The notes under the pieces: generated by a model
Told to the model about the DNA's origin: nothing
Databases searched by the model: none
What the model saw: the letters and a program-made list of their open reading frames with translations, nothing else
Translations under genes and position numbers: made by a program
Shown here: positions 28,085 through 38,205 of the stretch, in pieces
How the letters are laid out: the number at the start of each line of letters is the position of its first letter
Position numbering within the stretch: the stretch's first letter is position 1
Source of the DNA: Aquimarina algiphila
Lineage (GTDB): Bacteria; Bacteroidota; Bacteroidia; Flavobacteriales; Flavobacteriaceae
Reading direction: 5' to 3'
DNA length: 64,000 nt
Assembly (NCBI RefSeq): GCF_007489275.1
Contig: NZ_VLNR01000005.1
Coordinates: 62,001 to 126,000, forward strand

Positions 28085-30565
28085 TTAAATTCTAAACTTG
28101 TTATTGTTAGCAAAGAAGATAGCGTTTACAAAGAAAAGCTTTCCATTTTCCCAAAAGGATCTAAATAATGGATTATCTACCATATAGATAATACTTCCAC
28201 TACCGATTTGAGACTCTCCAAAGACAAGAGAGTTATTTAGGTTTTTTAGGGCATCTTTTCCGGCAAATCCAGATACACTTTGTGGCTGTTCTATGTAGGC
28301 TATATTATAACCATCCTTAAGAAATTTATAAGAATTACTTCCTAGTTTTAGACTAAAATACGTATCGTCATATCCAAAAGCCATAGGATGGGACGGATCT
28401 ACTTTTGTTTTAAAAATACTTCCTGTAATAAAATCTTTGACACTTTTACGTTCTCGTTGATCATAAGGAATAAGATTGCCTATAGAATCCTTATCTTTTT
28501 CACTTGCTTCATTTTTCTTAAGGTCAAAACCTTCTTTATCAGCAAAAACACTTACCGCGTTAGCAATAGCAATTACTTTTCCACCGCTACGCACCCATTT
28601 TTTTATTTTATCCAAAGTGGTTTTATCGAGATATCCATTATAATACCCGTTTGGCATAATGAGCACGTCATATTTATTAAGGTCGATTCTTTTGAAATAT
28701 TTGGTATCAATGGAAGTAATAGGAAATTTTAGTTGTTGTTCAAAGAAATGCCATATTTCTCCATAACTTAAAGATGAAGTATAATCACCTTTTAATACTG
28801 CAATTTTTTGATTATTAATTAGTTTTACTTCTGGAGATCCAAAATCTACGCCATTGCCAGAGAAACTTGTAGGAGTGGTATAGAGTTTACGATAATGTTT
28901 GTTAGCAATGTCAACTACTATTTGATCATAATTTTTAGTTTTACGATTATCACTTTTTGTAATAATTAAGCTCCCTTTTTTAAAGCTTTCGGTACCATTT
29001 GTAAAATCTTTTTCACTAAAACGTACCCTGATATTATGTTGCAATAAATCAGCCATAAAAGAAGCATCCTCAATACTATTCCACTTGCTTATATATCCAG
29101 CTCCAGAAGAAGATACGGTATTGTTTATAGTAGTAGTCTTTTTGTTTCCATTTGCAGCAATTAATGAAGTTGACGCAATGGCATCTAACCCGTATGCATG
29201 AGGAATACTCCAGGCGGTAATATCATAGGTAAGAGGATTGCTTAATTTTGCATCGGGTTCAAAGAGCACCTTTACCATTTTTCCTTTGGGTTGATTTACG
29301 CTTACTACTAATGCTCCATTACCATTAATACTACCTGCTTTATTTTCTTTAAAGTTAAATCCTGAAATTTTTGCAGTATTAGAGAATCCATATTTAATTT
29401 CATGTTTATCCAATAAATTTGTCAGCGCATTAATTTTGTCAGCTTTTCCAGTTAGAACATAACTCTTATATTTTAAATTAGAATTCTCAAAGAATTTCTT
29501 AAACTCAGTAGTTAATTTTTCTACATTTTTAGATGCAATTTCAACTGTTGATAACCCAGTTGTTGTATGATGTAAAGCTCTGTCTTTAAGAGTTAAGATA
29601 TAGCCTTCATCAGTTTGAATACCTAATCCGGCACGTCCATGACCCGCTTGTTCATAAGTCATTCCGATTGCTCCCATAAAAGTTGGGTAAGTATCTCCAT
29701 AACTTGGATATAATAAATCAAAGCGTTCCCTCGTATAGAATAGCCAGCCTTCTGCATCAAAGTACCTGGCATGATTCTTACCAATTTGTGTTTGAAAATC
29801 TCTTTGCCAGGGTGTTATAATTTCGTGAAAAGGTTCTGCTGCAGGAGCAAAATAGTAAGGCTCATTAATACCTTGTTCATGAAAATCTACATGTACATGA
29901 GGCATCCAGGTATTGTATACTTTTAAACGCTGTTGCGATTCTACTTGAGTAGCCCAAGCCCAATCCCTATTAAGATCAAATAAATAATGGTTAGGTCTTC
30001 CTCCTGGCCAAGGTTCATTATGTTCTGTAGCCAATTGATCTACGTTATATGGTGTTGCTTTTACCTGATTATACCAGTTTGCGTATCGATCACGACCATC
30101 GGGATTAATACAAGGGTCTATAATAACCACTGTGTTTTGTAACCAGGATGTCTTTTTGGTAATAAGTTCGTAGATAGTTTGCATTGCAGCTTCTGTACTA
30201 GAAGCCTCATTTCCATGTACATTATAACTAAGCCAAACAATTGCGGTTTGGGGTGAAGCCGTACCTTCTGCTATACCTGCATTTCTGAGATTATCTAATC
30301 TGATGTTCTCAATATTATTAATGTTCTCTTCAGAAGAAATGATAGCATATGTTAATGGTCTGCGTTCATTAGTTTTTCCATAGGTATGATACGTAACCAT
30401 TTTAGAATGATCAGCAACATGGTTGAAATAATTAATTACTTCGGCATGACGTGTAAATTGATCGCCAATTTCATAACCTAAAAATTCTGCCGGAGATTGT
30501 AATTTGTTTTGAGAGTAAGTTAAACATGTCGTTACGACAAAGAAAGTGAATATTATTTTTTTCAT
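28085..30565 (-). CDS. M14 family zinc carboxypeptidase, exported
   Basis: 826 aa with signal peptide MKKIIFTFFVVTTCLTYSQ. Zinc ligands: H117 and E120 in NVHGNE and H229 in HVDFHE; the catalytic Glu is likely E305 in MTYEQAG. The M14 domain covers about residues 25-340. The C-terminal half has a flavodoxin-like alpha/beta region (IDLNKYDVLIMPNGYY), frequent in long Bacteroidota M14 proteins. It removes C-terminal residues from peptides outside the cytoplasm. First gene of the M14-M3 operon, divergent from bshC. Confidence 0.92.
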   Translation of the reverse strand: MKKIIFTFFVVTTCLTYSQNKLQSPAEFLGYEIGDQFTRHAEVINYFNHVADHSKMVTYHTYGKTNERRPLTYAIISSEENINNIENIRLDNLRNAGIAEGTASPQTAIVWLSYNVHGNEASSTEAAMQTIYELITKKTSWLQNTVVIIDPCINPDGRDRYANWYNQVKATPYNVDQLATEHNEPWPGGRPNHYLFDLNRDWAWATQVESQQRLKVYNTWMPHVHVDFHEQGINEPYYFAPAAEPFHEIITPWQRDFQTQIGKNHARYFDAEGWLFYTRERFDLLYPSYGDTYPTFMGAIGMTYEQAGHGRAGLGIQTDEGYILTLKDRALHHTTTGLSTVEIASKNVEKLTTEFKKFFENSNLKYKSYVLTGKADKINALTNLLDKHEIKYGFSNTAKISGFNFKENKAGSINGNGALVVSVNQPKGKMVKVLFEPDAKLSNPLTYDITAWSIPHAYGLDAIASTSLIAANGNKKTTTINNTVSSSGAGYISKWNSIEDASFMADLLQHNIRVRFSEKDFTNGTESFKKGSLIITKSDNRKTKNYDQIVVDIANKHYRKLYTTPTSFSGNGVDFGSPEVKLINNQKIAVLKGDYTSSLSYGEIWHFFEQQLKFPITSIDTKYFKRIDLNKYDVLIMPNGYYNGYLDKTTLDKIKKWVRSGGKVIAIANAVSVFADKEGFDLKKNEASEKDKDSIGNLIPYDQRERKSVKDFITGSIFKTKVDPSHPMAFGYDDTYFSLKLGSNSYKFLKDGYNIAYIEQPQSVSGFAGKDALKNLNNSLVFGESQIGSGSIIYMVDNPLFRSFWENGKLFFVNAIFFANNNKFRI

Positions 30566-30691
30566 TGATTGATGATAGTTTTAAAAGGGTAAAATACCGA
30601 GTTAAATTTAGGATATAATCTGTATTAACTAAAATTTAGGATTTACAATCACAATCTAATGTATATTTAACCTCTCAAAAAAAACATACGT

Positions 30692-32287
30692 ATGCCTAGT
30701 GACTGTATTCCGTTTCGTGATACGAATTACTTTTCATCTCTTATTTGTGATTATTTAGACGAAAAAGCTGAATTACAACCTTTTTATAATCGTTTTCCTA
30801 AATTAGAAAACTTCAAAGACCAAATTGAAGAGAAAAAACAATCATTTTCTGATGAGAATAGAAAGATACTTGTTAGTGCATTAGCAAATCAATACAAATC
30901 TGTTACAATATCTGAAGCTACTCAGGAAAATGTTGAGTTGCTTAAAACTAAAAATACCTTTACCGTTGTAACAGGACATCAATTAAATCTTTTTACAGGG
31001 CCGTTATATTTTTTGTATAAGATTATTTCTACAATAAATCTAACTAAGGTTTTAAAAGAAAAGCATCCAGAAAATAACTTTGTTCCAGTGTATTGGATGG
31101 CGACCGAAGATCATGATTTTGATGAGATTAATTATTTTAATCTTTTTGGTAAAAAGATCCAATGGAATCGTAAGGATGGTGGGGCCGTAGGCAGATTTGA
31201 TACAAAAGGGCTTGATAAAGTTTTAGAGGTTTTTTCTTCGGAAATCGGATTAGGTCGTAATGCAGAACAACTTAAATTACTATTTAAAGAAGCATATTTA
31301 GAACACAGCAATCTTACTGAAGCTACCCGTTATTTAGCAAATAGACTTTTTGGAGCGTATGGTTTAGTAATTATTGATGGGGATGATGCAGATTTGAAAC
31401 AACTTTTTGTTCCATATGTAGAAAAAGAACTGGTAGAACAAGTTTCATATGCTAAAGTTTTACCAAAAACAAAGGAATTAGAATTACAAGGATATAAGGT
31501 ACAAGTAAACCCCAGAGAAATCAATCTTTTTTACCTAGCAGAAGGTTTAAGAGAACGTATCATAGAAAATGAAGGAAAATATTTTGTTAACGAAACAGAT
31601 ATTTCTTGGAGCAAGAGTGAAATATTAAAAGAACTCTCTGAGTTCCCAGAGAGGTTTAGTCCCAATGTTATGATGAGGCCTTTATATCAAGAGGTTATTT
31701 TACCTAACTTATGTTATATTGGTGGAGGTGGTGAATTAGCATATTGGTTTGAATTAAAAGATTATTTTGATGCTGTTCAGATACCTTTTCCAATGCTTTT
31801 ACTTCGTAATTCGACACTGATTCAGACTGAAAAACAAGCAGAAAAAATTGAGAAATTAAATGTTTCTGATACAGAATTATTTTTAAAGCAGCATGAATTA
31901 ATTAATCGCAAAGTGCGTCGTATCTCTAATATAAATATCAATTTTGACCCGCAGCGTAAACATCTTAAAAAACAGTTTGAAGAGATGTATACATTAGCAG
32001 AACAAACAGATGTTACTTTTTATAATGCTGTAAAAGCACAAGAAGTAAAACAACTCAAAGGGTTGGATGCGTTAGAAAAGAGATTGTTAAAAGCGCAAAA
32101 AAGGAAGTTAAGTGATCATGTAAAGCGTTTAACAACAATGCAAAACGAATTGTTTCCTAATCAAAGCTTACAAGAACGTAATACGAACTTTTCTGAATTA
32201 TATTTAGAATATGGAGAAGATTTGATACCTATGTTGCTAAAGTATTTAGATGCTCTTAAAGGACAGTTTTTGGTTTTGAAAAAGTAA
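30692..32287 (+). CDS. bshC: Bacillithiol biosynthesis cysteine-adding enzyme BshC
   Basis: 531 aa, family length. The VTGHQLNLFTGPLYFLYK motif and YWMATEDHDFDEINY are diagnostic of BshC; a C-terminal coiled coil (about residues 370-480) follows. BshC ligates cysteine to glucosaminyl-malate, the last step of bacillithiol synthesis. Its presence implies bacillithiol as the low-molecular-weight thiol in this organism, as in other Bacteroidota. The ATG at 30692 sits 126 bases from the divergent M14 start. bshA and bshB are not in this window. Confidence 0.96.
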   Translation: MPSDCIPFRDTNYFSSLICDYLDEKAELQPFYNRFPKLENFKDQIEEKKQSFSDENRKILVSALANQYKSVTISEATQENVELLKTKNTFTVVTGHQLNLFTGPLYFLYKIISTINLTKVLKEKHPENNFVPVYWMATEDHDFDEINYFNLFGKKIQWNRKDGGAVGRFDTKGLDKVLEVFSSEIGLGRNAEQLKLLFKEAYLEHSNLTEATRYLANRLFGAYGLVIIDGDDADLKQLFVPYVEKELVEQVSYAKVLPKTKELELQGYKVQVNPREINLFYLAEGLRERIIENEGKYFVNETDISWSKSEILKELSEFPERFSPNVMMRPLYQEVILPNLCYIGGGGELAYWFELKDYFDAVQIPFPMLLLRNSTLIQTEKQAEKIEKLNVSDTELFLKQHELINRKVRRISNININFDPQRKHLKKQFEEMYTLAEQTDVTFYNAVKAQEVKQLKGLDALEKRLLKAQKRKLSDHVKRLTTMQNELFPNQSLQERNTNFSELYLEYGEDLIPMLLKYLDALKGQFLVLKK

Positions 32288-32407
32288 GTAGGTATTAGCT
32301 TTTAGATGAAGCCATATTTATTAGATATGAGATATTACATTCTAGTATGATTTTAACTATGAATCAAACGTATTATGAAATTCCCGATACGATATATTTT
32401 ATATAGT

Positions 32408-32952
32408 TTACGGAACCAGAAACATACCTTTCCAATTTGTGTTTTCTTTTTTAAACAGTACCCTAATATGATTTGGTCGTTTCAAACGTAAATATTCAAT
32501 ACGATTTGGAATTAATTTGATGACCGAAAAAAAATGCTTCCCTTCTAGATAATCAACTGCTTCAGGATTTTTTATAGCTTTACCTGGGGATAGTTTAGAA
32601 GTGTATTCTTTCCTGGAGTTTTGTGGTATTTGATTCCAAATTGATTGTAATTTGGAATCATCAGTAATAATTTTAGCATTAGCTTGTATTGAAATTTGTA
32701 ATAATCGCTCGGTATCAAAAAATAATAAGCTAACTGCATCATGCTCTTTGATATGATTCATTTTTTCAGACCTTTTGTCTGTATAAAAAATAAGTTGTAG
32801 TTGATCATTGGTTTCTCGAAGTACAACGGTACGCATTTTTGGTGTTCCGTTAATATCTGAAGTCGCTAGTGTAAAGTATCTAAAAGGATGGTCCTTATTT
32901 TTGAGGCAGCTTTTAAGTCTCTGATAATTGAAGAAAAGATGATGTCGGGCAT
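32408..32952 (-). pseudogene. Pyridoxamine 5'-phosphate oxidase-fold flavoprotein gene, frameshifted
   Basis: The intact frame of 142 codons from 32836 opens abruptly at MRTVVLRET, in the middle of the FMN-binding split barrel. Directly upstream in the same frame the family's N-terminal strand is readable (KDHPFRYFTLATSDINGTPK) but has no start codon. An ATG at 32952 in another frame gives MPDIIFSSIIRDLKAASK. The two join if one A is restored in the minus-strand run of five A's (32898-32902), giving about 181 aa, normal for this PNPOx-like family. So it is a one-base frameshift or a homopolymer sequencing error. The intact protein would be a cytosolic flavin-binding oxidoreductase-like protein. 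Confidence 0.8.
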
Positions 32953-33137
32953 GTGCGAATTTTTTTCTTAAAGTTAATCAATTTAATGAGGGAATCAAAA
33001 GTAAAAGGATCTGGATAGTATTATGAAAAAGTAGATTATAATGAGGAAAACGATAAGATCTATGCTTTAAAAATAACCTGTTATAAATAAAGTGAAAAAT
33101 TATTCTATTCAGGATTTCAGGGTTATTAATTTAATTT

Positions 33138-33145
33138 TATTTTTG
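33138..33145 (+). promoter_or_regulatory. Candidate -7 box directly before guaA
   Basis: TATTTTTG matches TAnnTTTG and ends only 3 bases before the guaA ATG (33149). If used, transcription would start at or very near the start codon, giving a leaderless mRNA. No clear TTTG is seen at -33. Confidence 0.35.
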
Positions 33146-33148
33146 CCT

Positions 33149-34678
33149 ATGCAAAACAACGTACTTATTTTAGATTTCGGATCGCAATATACTCAGCTTA
33201 TTGCACGAAGAGTTAGAGAGTTAAATATATATTGTGAAATTCATCCCTACAATAACTTACCAGATAATGTGTCAGATTTTAAGGCAGTAATCCTTTCTGG
33301 TTCACCTTTTTCGGTTAGAGGAGAAGATGCTCCACATCCTGATTTATCAGAAATTCGAGGAAAAAGACCGCTATTGGCAGTGTGTTATGGAGCTCAGTAT
33401 TTGGCACATTTTAGCGGAGGAGAAGTTGCTCCGTCCAATACAAGAGAATATGGTAGAGCGAATTTATCATTCGTAAAAGGAGGAGAACAGTTTTTTGAAG
33501 ATATTACAACAGGTTCGCAGGTATGGATGAGTCATAGTGATACAATTAAAAAATTACCTACTGGCGCGATTAGACTGGCAAGTACAGGAGATGTAGAGAA
33601 TGCGGCATATAGGATTGAAAATGAAGAAACTTATGCAATTCAATTTCACCCTGAAGTATATCACTCTACCGATGGGAAGAAATTATTAGAGAATTTCTTG
33701 ATTAAGATTGCAAATATTTCACCTGACTGGACGCCAGATTCTTTTGTGGATTCTACTGTAGCAGAGCTGAAAGAAAAAGTAGGTAATGATAAAGTTGTTT
33801 TGGGATTAAGCGGAGGTGTCGATTCTACTGTCGCAGCTGTATTACTACATAAAGCTATAGGAGAAAATCTACATTGTATTTTTGTGAATAATGGATTACT
33901 TCGTAAAAATGAATTCTCGGCTGTATTAAAACAATACGAAGGGATGGGACTTAATGTAAAAGGAGTGGATGCTTCGGCACGTTTTTTGGATGCGCTTGCA
34001 GGAGAAAGTGATCCTGAAGGAAAACGAAAAACTATAGGAAGGATTTTTATTGAAGTATTTGATGATGAATCGCATAAAATAAAAGATGCAAAATGGCTTG
34101 GACAAGGAACGATTTATCCTGATGTGATTGAGTCGGTTTCAGTTAATGGACCTTCTGCTACTATAAAATCTCATCATAATGTTGGTGGTTTACCTGACTT
34201 TATGAAGCTAAAAGTTGTAGAGCCATTGCGTATGTTGTTTAAAGATGAGGTGAGAAGAGTAGGAGCGTCGATGGGGCTTGATCCAGAATTGTTAGGGAGA
34301 CATCCTTTTCCAGGCCCGGGATTAGCTATTCGAATTCTAGGGGATATAACACCTGAGAAAGTTTCTGTTTTGCAAGAAGTAGATGCTATTTTTATAAATG
34401 GTTTGAAAGAGAATGGACTGTATGATAAAGTCTGGCAGGCAGGAGCAATTCTCTTACCAGTGCAAAGTGTAGGGGTTATGGGAGATGAACGTACTTATGA
34501 AAATTGTGTTGCTTTAAGGGCTGTAGAAAGTACCGATGGTATGACTGCTGATTGGGTAAATCTTCCTTATGAATTTTTACAAAATACTTCTAATGCAATA
34601 ATAAACAGAGTAAAAGGCGTTAATAGAGTAGTATATGATATTAGTTCTAAACCTCCTGCAACCATAGAATGGGAATAA
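33149..34678 (+). CDS. guaA: GMP synthase (glutamine-hydrolysing)
   Basis: 509 aa from the ATG at 33149, where the conserved [18 protein letters not shown] begins. A GTG at 33092 in the same frame would add 19 unconserved residues and is rejected. The glutaminase domain has nucleophile Cys79 in AVCYGAQ and the HPEVYH His/Glu. The ATP-pyrophosphatase domain has the P loop GLSGGVDST at about 219-227, and the C-terminal dimerisation domain ends KPPATIEWE. It converts XMP to GMP in the cytosol. Confidence 0.96.
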   Translation: MQNNVLILDFGSQYTQLIARRVRELNIYCEIHPYNNLPDNVSDFKAVILSGSPFSVRGEDAPHPDLSEIRGKRPLLAVCYGAQYLAHFSGGEVAPSNTREYGRANLSFVKGGEQFFEDITTGSQVWMSHSDTIKKLPTGAIRLASTGDVENAAYRIENEETYAIQFHPEVYHSTDGKKLLENFLIKIANISPDWTPDSFVDSTVAELKEKVGNDKVVLGLSGGVDSTVAAVLLHKAIGENLHCIFVNNGLLRKNEFSAVLKQYEGMGLNVKGVDASARFLDALAGESDPEGKRKTIGRIFIEVFDDESHKIKDAKWLGQGTIYPDVIESVSVNGPSATIKSHHNVGGLPDFMKLKVVEPLRMLFKDEVRRVGASMGLDPELLGRHPFPGPGLAIRILGDITPEKVSVLQEVDAIFINGLKENGLYDKVWQAGAILLPVQSVGVMGDERTYENCVALRAVESTDGMTADWVNLPYEFLQNTSNAIINRVKGVNRVVYDISSKPPATIEWE

Positions 34679-34909
34679 AAGAGTGTTTTAATTCTAATTT
34701 TTGAAGTAAGGAATAAAAATAAGTAGTATAAAACCTTCTGTTAAGAAATTGTTGTTTAACCAAGATTCTTTTTAATAGCGTAGGTTTTATCTAATTCTTA
34801 AAGCCATAAAATAATATATAATACGCATAATCAAAAATTTTGAAACCAACCAAAATAGTTGTTAAGCGAATTAGACCTGACCATTTAAAAAAAACAATAA
34901 ACATAACAG

Positions 34910-37072
34910 ATGAAAAAGTTTTTATTGATCTTTTTGTTATTAATAGCAGCAGGTTCTGCCTATGCTCAGAGGTATAAAAGTCACACCGTTGCTAAAGGAG
35001 AAAATGTGTATAGAATAGCAAAACGCTATAATACTACTCCAGAAGCAATATATAAAATAAACCCTACAGCAAAAGATGGAGTTAAAGAAGGTGAAATTCT
35101 TGCTATTCCTATAGTCGATGATGAAGAATACAAAACGCATGTAGTAGAAAAAGGAGATACCGTATATAATCTTTCTAAAAAATATAATATTTCTACAGAA
35201 ACATTCTATTTACTGAATCCAGAAGCAAAAAACGGTATTAATATAGGTCAGGTTCTTAACGTAGGAAAAATAGAGAAGAAAGATCCGTCTGCTATTGATG
35301 GTGGCTCGGTAGTTGGTAAAGAGAATGTTCTGGATAGTTTAAAAATCATACCTAAAGAACGAAAAATTGTTCGATTTATAACTCATAAGGTTAAGAGAAA
35401 AGAAACTTTATATGGTATTTCTAAAAGATATAAGGTTACTGTCGAGGATATAAAAAAACATAATAAAAGATTGTATTCTGAACAGATCAAAAAGAAAGAT
35501 AAATTAAGAATACCTGTGTTTGAAGATGAATCTAGCCCAACCGAAATAGTTATAGATAGTACAACTACTAGATTGTCAACAACCACTAGATATACAATTA
35601 AACCAAAAGATACAAGATATAGTATTTCCAGAAGACACGGGATTACTATTGGAGAGTTAGAACGGCTTAATCCTAATATGGATACTAACCTTCCCGTGGG
35701 GATGCAAATTACGGTTCCAACATCTATTTTCGTTTCGTTAGAAGATACAGTTCAACCGGGCTTTGAGTTATATGAAGTTAAACCCAAAGAAACTATTTAC
35801 AGAATCTTAAAACGTACAGGGATATCTGCAGATTCTTTATTTAAAATGAACCCGTACTTAAGGGATGGTTTAAAAGCGGGAATGGTAATTACAATTCCCA
35901 AGGATACATTAATGACAACGACTAATCTTGTTGAAGCTGGTGGAATTATTGATTTAGGCAAAAGTCTAAATAATTTCGCTCCCAAAAAAGTAGCTGTAAT
36001 GCTTCCTTTTAGCTTAGATACATTAAATTTTGAAGCCATAAAAGATACAGAGGAGTATCTAAAAAATAAGACAAGCCTTAGAATTGCGTTAGATTTGTAT
36101 AGTGGAGTTTTAATTGCTGTAGATTCTGCAAGAACAAGAGGGATAACTACAGAGCTAAATGTTTTTGACACGAAGAAGAATGATAATGAAAAATATATAA
36201 AGGAGTTAATTGGTCAAAATAATTTTGAGAATACAGATGTTGTTATAGGGCCTTTATATCAAAACAATGCAGAAGTAGTGGCGTCTGAACTTAAAAAGTA
36301 TAATACGCCAATATTTTCTCCAGCTTCAAGAAAAGAATCAGCGCTATATGATAATTTCTTTCAGACAAGACCAACCAATGTAATGCTTCAGGATAAAATC
36401 ATTTCTTATGTAGAAAAAGACTCTACTGCTAAGAATATTATTATTATTGCACAGCAAGGTAAAAGGCATGAAGAAATAAAAGAAAAATTAAAAGCTAAAT
36501 TTCCTAATGCAAAGATTGCTAAAATAGAAGAAGGAAATTACCTTTATGAAGTTCGGCTTAATAAAGTTTTACATAAAAGTATGCCAAATTGGGTGTTTCT
36601 GGAGTCCAATGATGTTGCTATGTTAAGTAATGTAATTCCGTTACTTAATGCTAAAGCAGAAAGCCATCAAGTTACCTTATTCACGACAGATAAAAATACT
36701 GCTTTTGATAGTGATGATATAAAGAATGAACAATTGTCAAAACTTCATCTCCATTATCCATCTGTGGACAAAGAATTTGATAATAAAGTAGTAGTAGAAG
36801 GAGAAGAAGTAACACCTTTTGTTAAAAGATATAAGAAAGAATATGGTATAGATCCTAATAATTGGGCTATACGAGGTTTTGATATTGCATATGATATTTT
36901 GTTAAGATTAGGAGCAGCCGAAAATTTATATCAAGCTGCATCTTTTGAGGGAACTACAGAATATGTAGAAAATAAATTTGAATATTCTAAAAAACTTTTA
37001 GGAGGATATTATAATAAAGCGTCCTATCTCATTAAGTTTGATGATGATCTTAAATTAACAATAGTAGAGTAA
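34910..37072 (+). CDS. Exported protein with five LysM repeats and a periplasmic-binding-protein-like domain
   Basis: 720 aa. A signal peptide (to about residue 19) precedes five LysM units, each with the (V)xKG/KxETxYxIxKRY pattern, at about 22-65, 75-118, 155-200, 223-266 and 287-331. From about residue 355 (KKVAVMLPFSLDTLNF) to the end is a type 1 periplasmic-binding-protein-like fold, as in amino-acid ABC receptors and LpoA-like proteins. LysM binds peptidoglycan, so the receptor-like domain is probably held at the cell wall. It follows guaA by 231 bases. Ligand and role unknown. Confidence 0.85.
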   Translation: MKKFLLIFLLLIAAGSAYAQRYKSHTVAKGENVYRIAKRYNTTPEAIYKINPTAKDGVKEGEILAIPIVDDEEYKTHVVEKGDTVYNLSKKYNISTETFYLLNPEAKNGINIGQVLNVGKIEKKDPSAIDGGSVVGKENVLDSLKIIPKERKIVRFITHKVKRKETLYGISKRYKVTVEDIKKHNKRLYSEQIKKKDKLRIPVFEDESSPTEIVIDSTTTRLSTTTRYTIKPKDTRYSISRRHGITIGELERLNPNMDTNLPVGMQITVPTSIFVSLEDTVQPGFELYEVKPKETIYRILKRTGISADSLFKMNPYLRDGLKAGMVITIPKDTLMTTTNLVEAGGIIDLGKSLNNFAPKKVAVMLPFSLDTLNFEAIKDTEEYLKNKTSLRIALDLYSGVLIAVDSARTRGITTELNVFDTKKNDNEKYIKELIGQNNFENTDVVIGPLYQNNAEVVASELKKYNTPIFSPASRKESALYDNFFQTRPTNVMLQDKIISYVEKDSTAKNIIIIAQQGKRHEEIKEKLKAKFPNAKIAKIEEGNYLYEVRLNKVLHKSMPNWVFLESNDVAMLSNVIPLLNAKAESHQVTLFTTDKNTAFDSDDIKNEQLSKLHLHYPSVDKEFDNKVVVEGEEVTPFVKRYKKEYGIDPNNWAIRGFDIAYDILLRLGAAENLYQAASFEGTTEYVENKFEYSKKLLGGYYNKASYLIKFDDDLKLTIVE

Positions 37073-37632
37073 TTTTTGTTAAAGTTTAGCGACTTTAAAA
37101 AAGTTATCTTAAGTTTGAAAAATCTAATAAGTATTAATTGGGAATTTTAATACTTAGAGTATTTTCTTATTCAATATAAGTTTTGAATACAGATAAAATA
37201 AAATTTGATCAAAGTAGTGGGGACTTTGATAATGATGCTTCTTAGTGATTTTGATATTAATAACATAAGGTTAACAATTAATCTTAAAATGTTTTAGTTG
37301 AAAAAATAATAAAGTCAATAGCATAAATAATACTATGTATTGATAAAATAAAAAAAGATTTTTCTATATCTTTGATATTGTTTGGGTTATCTTTTTTTAA
37401 TGTTTTTTATTTATAAAATAAGATATCCTTGGCATTATAATTGATAAGTTTTTAAATGTTAAGAAAAACAAAAAAATAATGTAAGATAGATTCTAGAAAT
37501 TATGTATAATTTAAAAATAGATTGTATATTTAGAATCAAAAAGTAAAGCTATTTTATAGTATGTCAACAATATCTGCCCCATATTGTATCCCTTGACATT
37601 GTAAAATGGAAAAATAATAACTATTGGTTGGG
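37073..37632. other. Long AT-rich intergenic region
   Basis: About 560 bases with no convincing gene on either strand. A TATCTTTG at 37367-37374 matches the -7 consensus but lies about 275 bases before the next gene, so it could start a long leader or a small RNA. Nothing else specific is seen until the inverted repeat at 37633. Confidence 0.45.
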
Positions 37633-37652
37633 CATAATTGTTTGCAATTATG
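37633..37652 (+). repeat. Inverted repeat overlapping the start codon of the DUF922 gene
   Basis: CATAATTG, a 4-base loop TTTG, and CAATTATG pair perfectly. The last three bases are the ATG of the next gene, so the hairpin would bury the start codon in the mRNA. It could equally be an operator dyad. Confidence 0.5.
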
Positions 37653-38186
37653 AGTAAGTACTTTACTATTGTTTTAATTTTATTTATTACCAATAATAAT
37701 GGTTTTGTAGGTAAATTCTCGTACGCAGAAAAAGATACTTTAGAATGGTCGGATTTTAGGGGTAAACCTAAATTTGATAGTCATTTTGCGGCTAGTGTGA
37801 ATACGGGGATAACTTATCAATGGTCCTATGGTAAAGATAAAGGAGAAATCGAATTAAATTATCAGGTTGATAGTTTTTGCTATCCTTCTCTGTCTTGGGT
37901 TAAAAAAGGACATATGTCTGAAGATCTTCTTTCTCACGAACAATTACATTTTGATATTTCAGAATTGCATGCGAGAATCATGCGAAAAAGATTAAAGGAA
38001 TACAAAGCAGGTAAGAACATACGTAGAGATCTTAATAAGATGTACAAGTTGGTAGAAAGAATGAGGATAAATATGCAAGAACGATACGATGAAGAAACAG
38101 ATCATTCAAAAAATAAGGTGAATCAGGCAAAGTGGGATAAGAAGATAGAAACTCTCATGTGGTATTATAGGGATTATACAAAATAG
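37650..38186 (+). CDS. DUF922 domain protein, putative secreted zinc protease
   Basis: 178 aa from the ATG at 37650; a TTG at 37638 in frame is a poorer choice. A short hydrophobic N-terminus (YFTIVLILFI) suggests export. LEWSDFRGKP opens the DUF922 core, and SHEQLHFDISE carries HEQLH, an HExxH zinc-protease motif. The helical region to the end is charged. The DUF922 family is described as putative Zn-dependent secreted proteases; no activity is demonstrated that I know of. It ends with TAG. Confidence 0.8.
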   Translation: MSKYFTIVLILFITNNNGFVGKFSYAEKDTLEWSDFRGKPKFDSHFAASVNTGITYQWSYGKDKGEIELNYQVDSFCYPSLSWVKKGHMSEDLLSHEQLHFDISELHARIMRKRLKEYKAGKNIRRDLNKMYKLVERMRINMQERYDEETDHSKNKVNQAKWDKKIETLMWYYRDYTK

Positions 38187-38205
38187 TTTTGATTCTAAAA
38201 ATTGT

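Noticed and set aside
28388..28732. 114-codon + strand frame
   Set aside because: Antisense to the M14 carboxypeptidase gene; aromatic-rich composition typical of a shadow.
33092..33148. GTG start for guaA
   Set aside because: The family begins at the residues encoded from 33149; the extension is not conserved-looking.
35797..36171. 124-codon minus-strand frame
   Set aside because: Antisense to the LysM protein, which has five clear repeats in its own frame.
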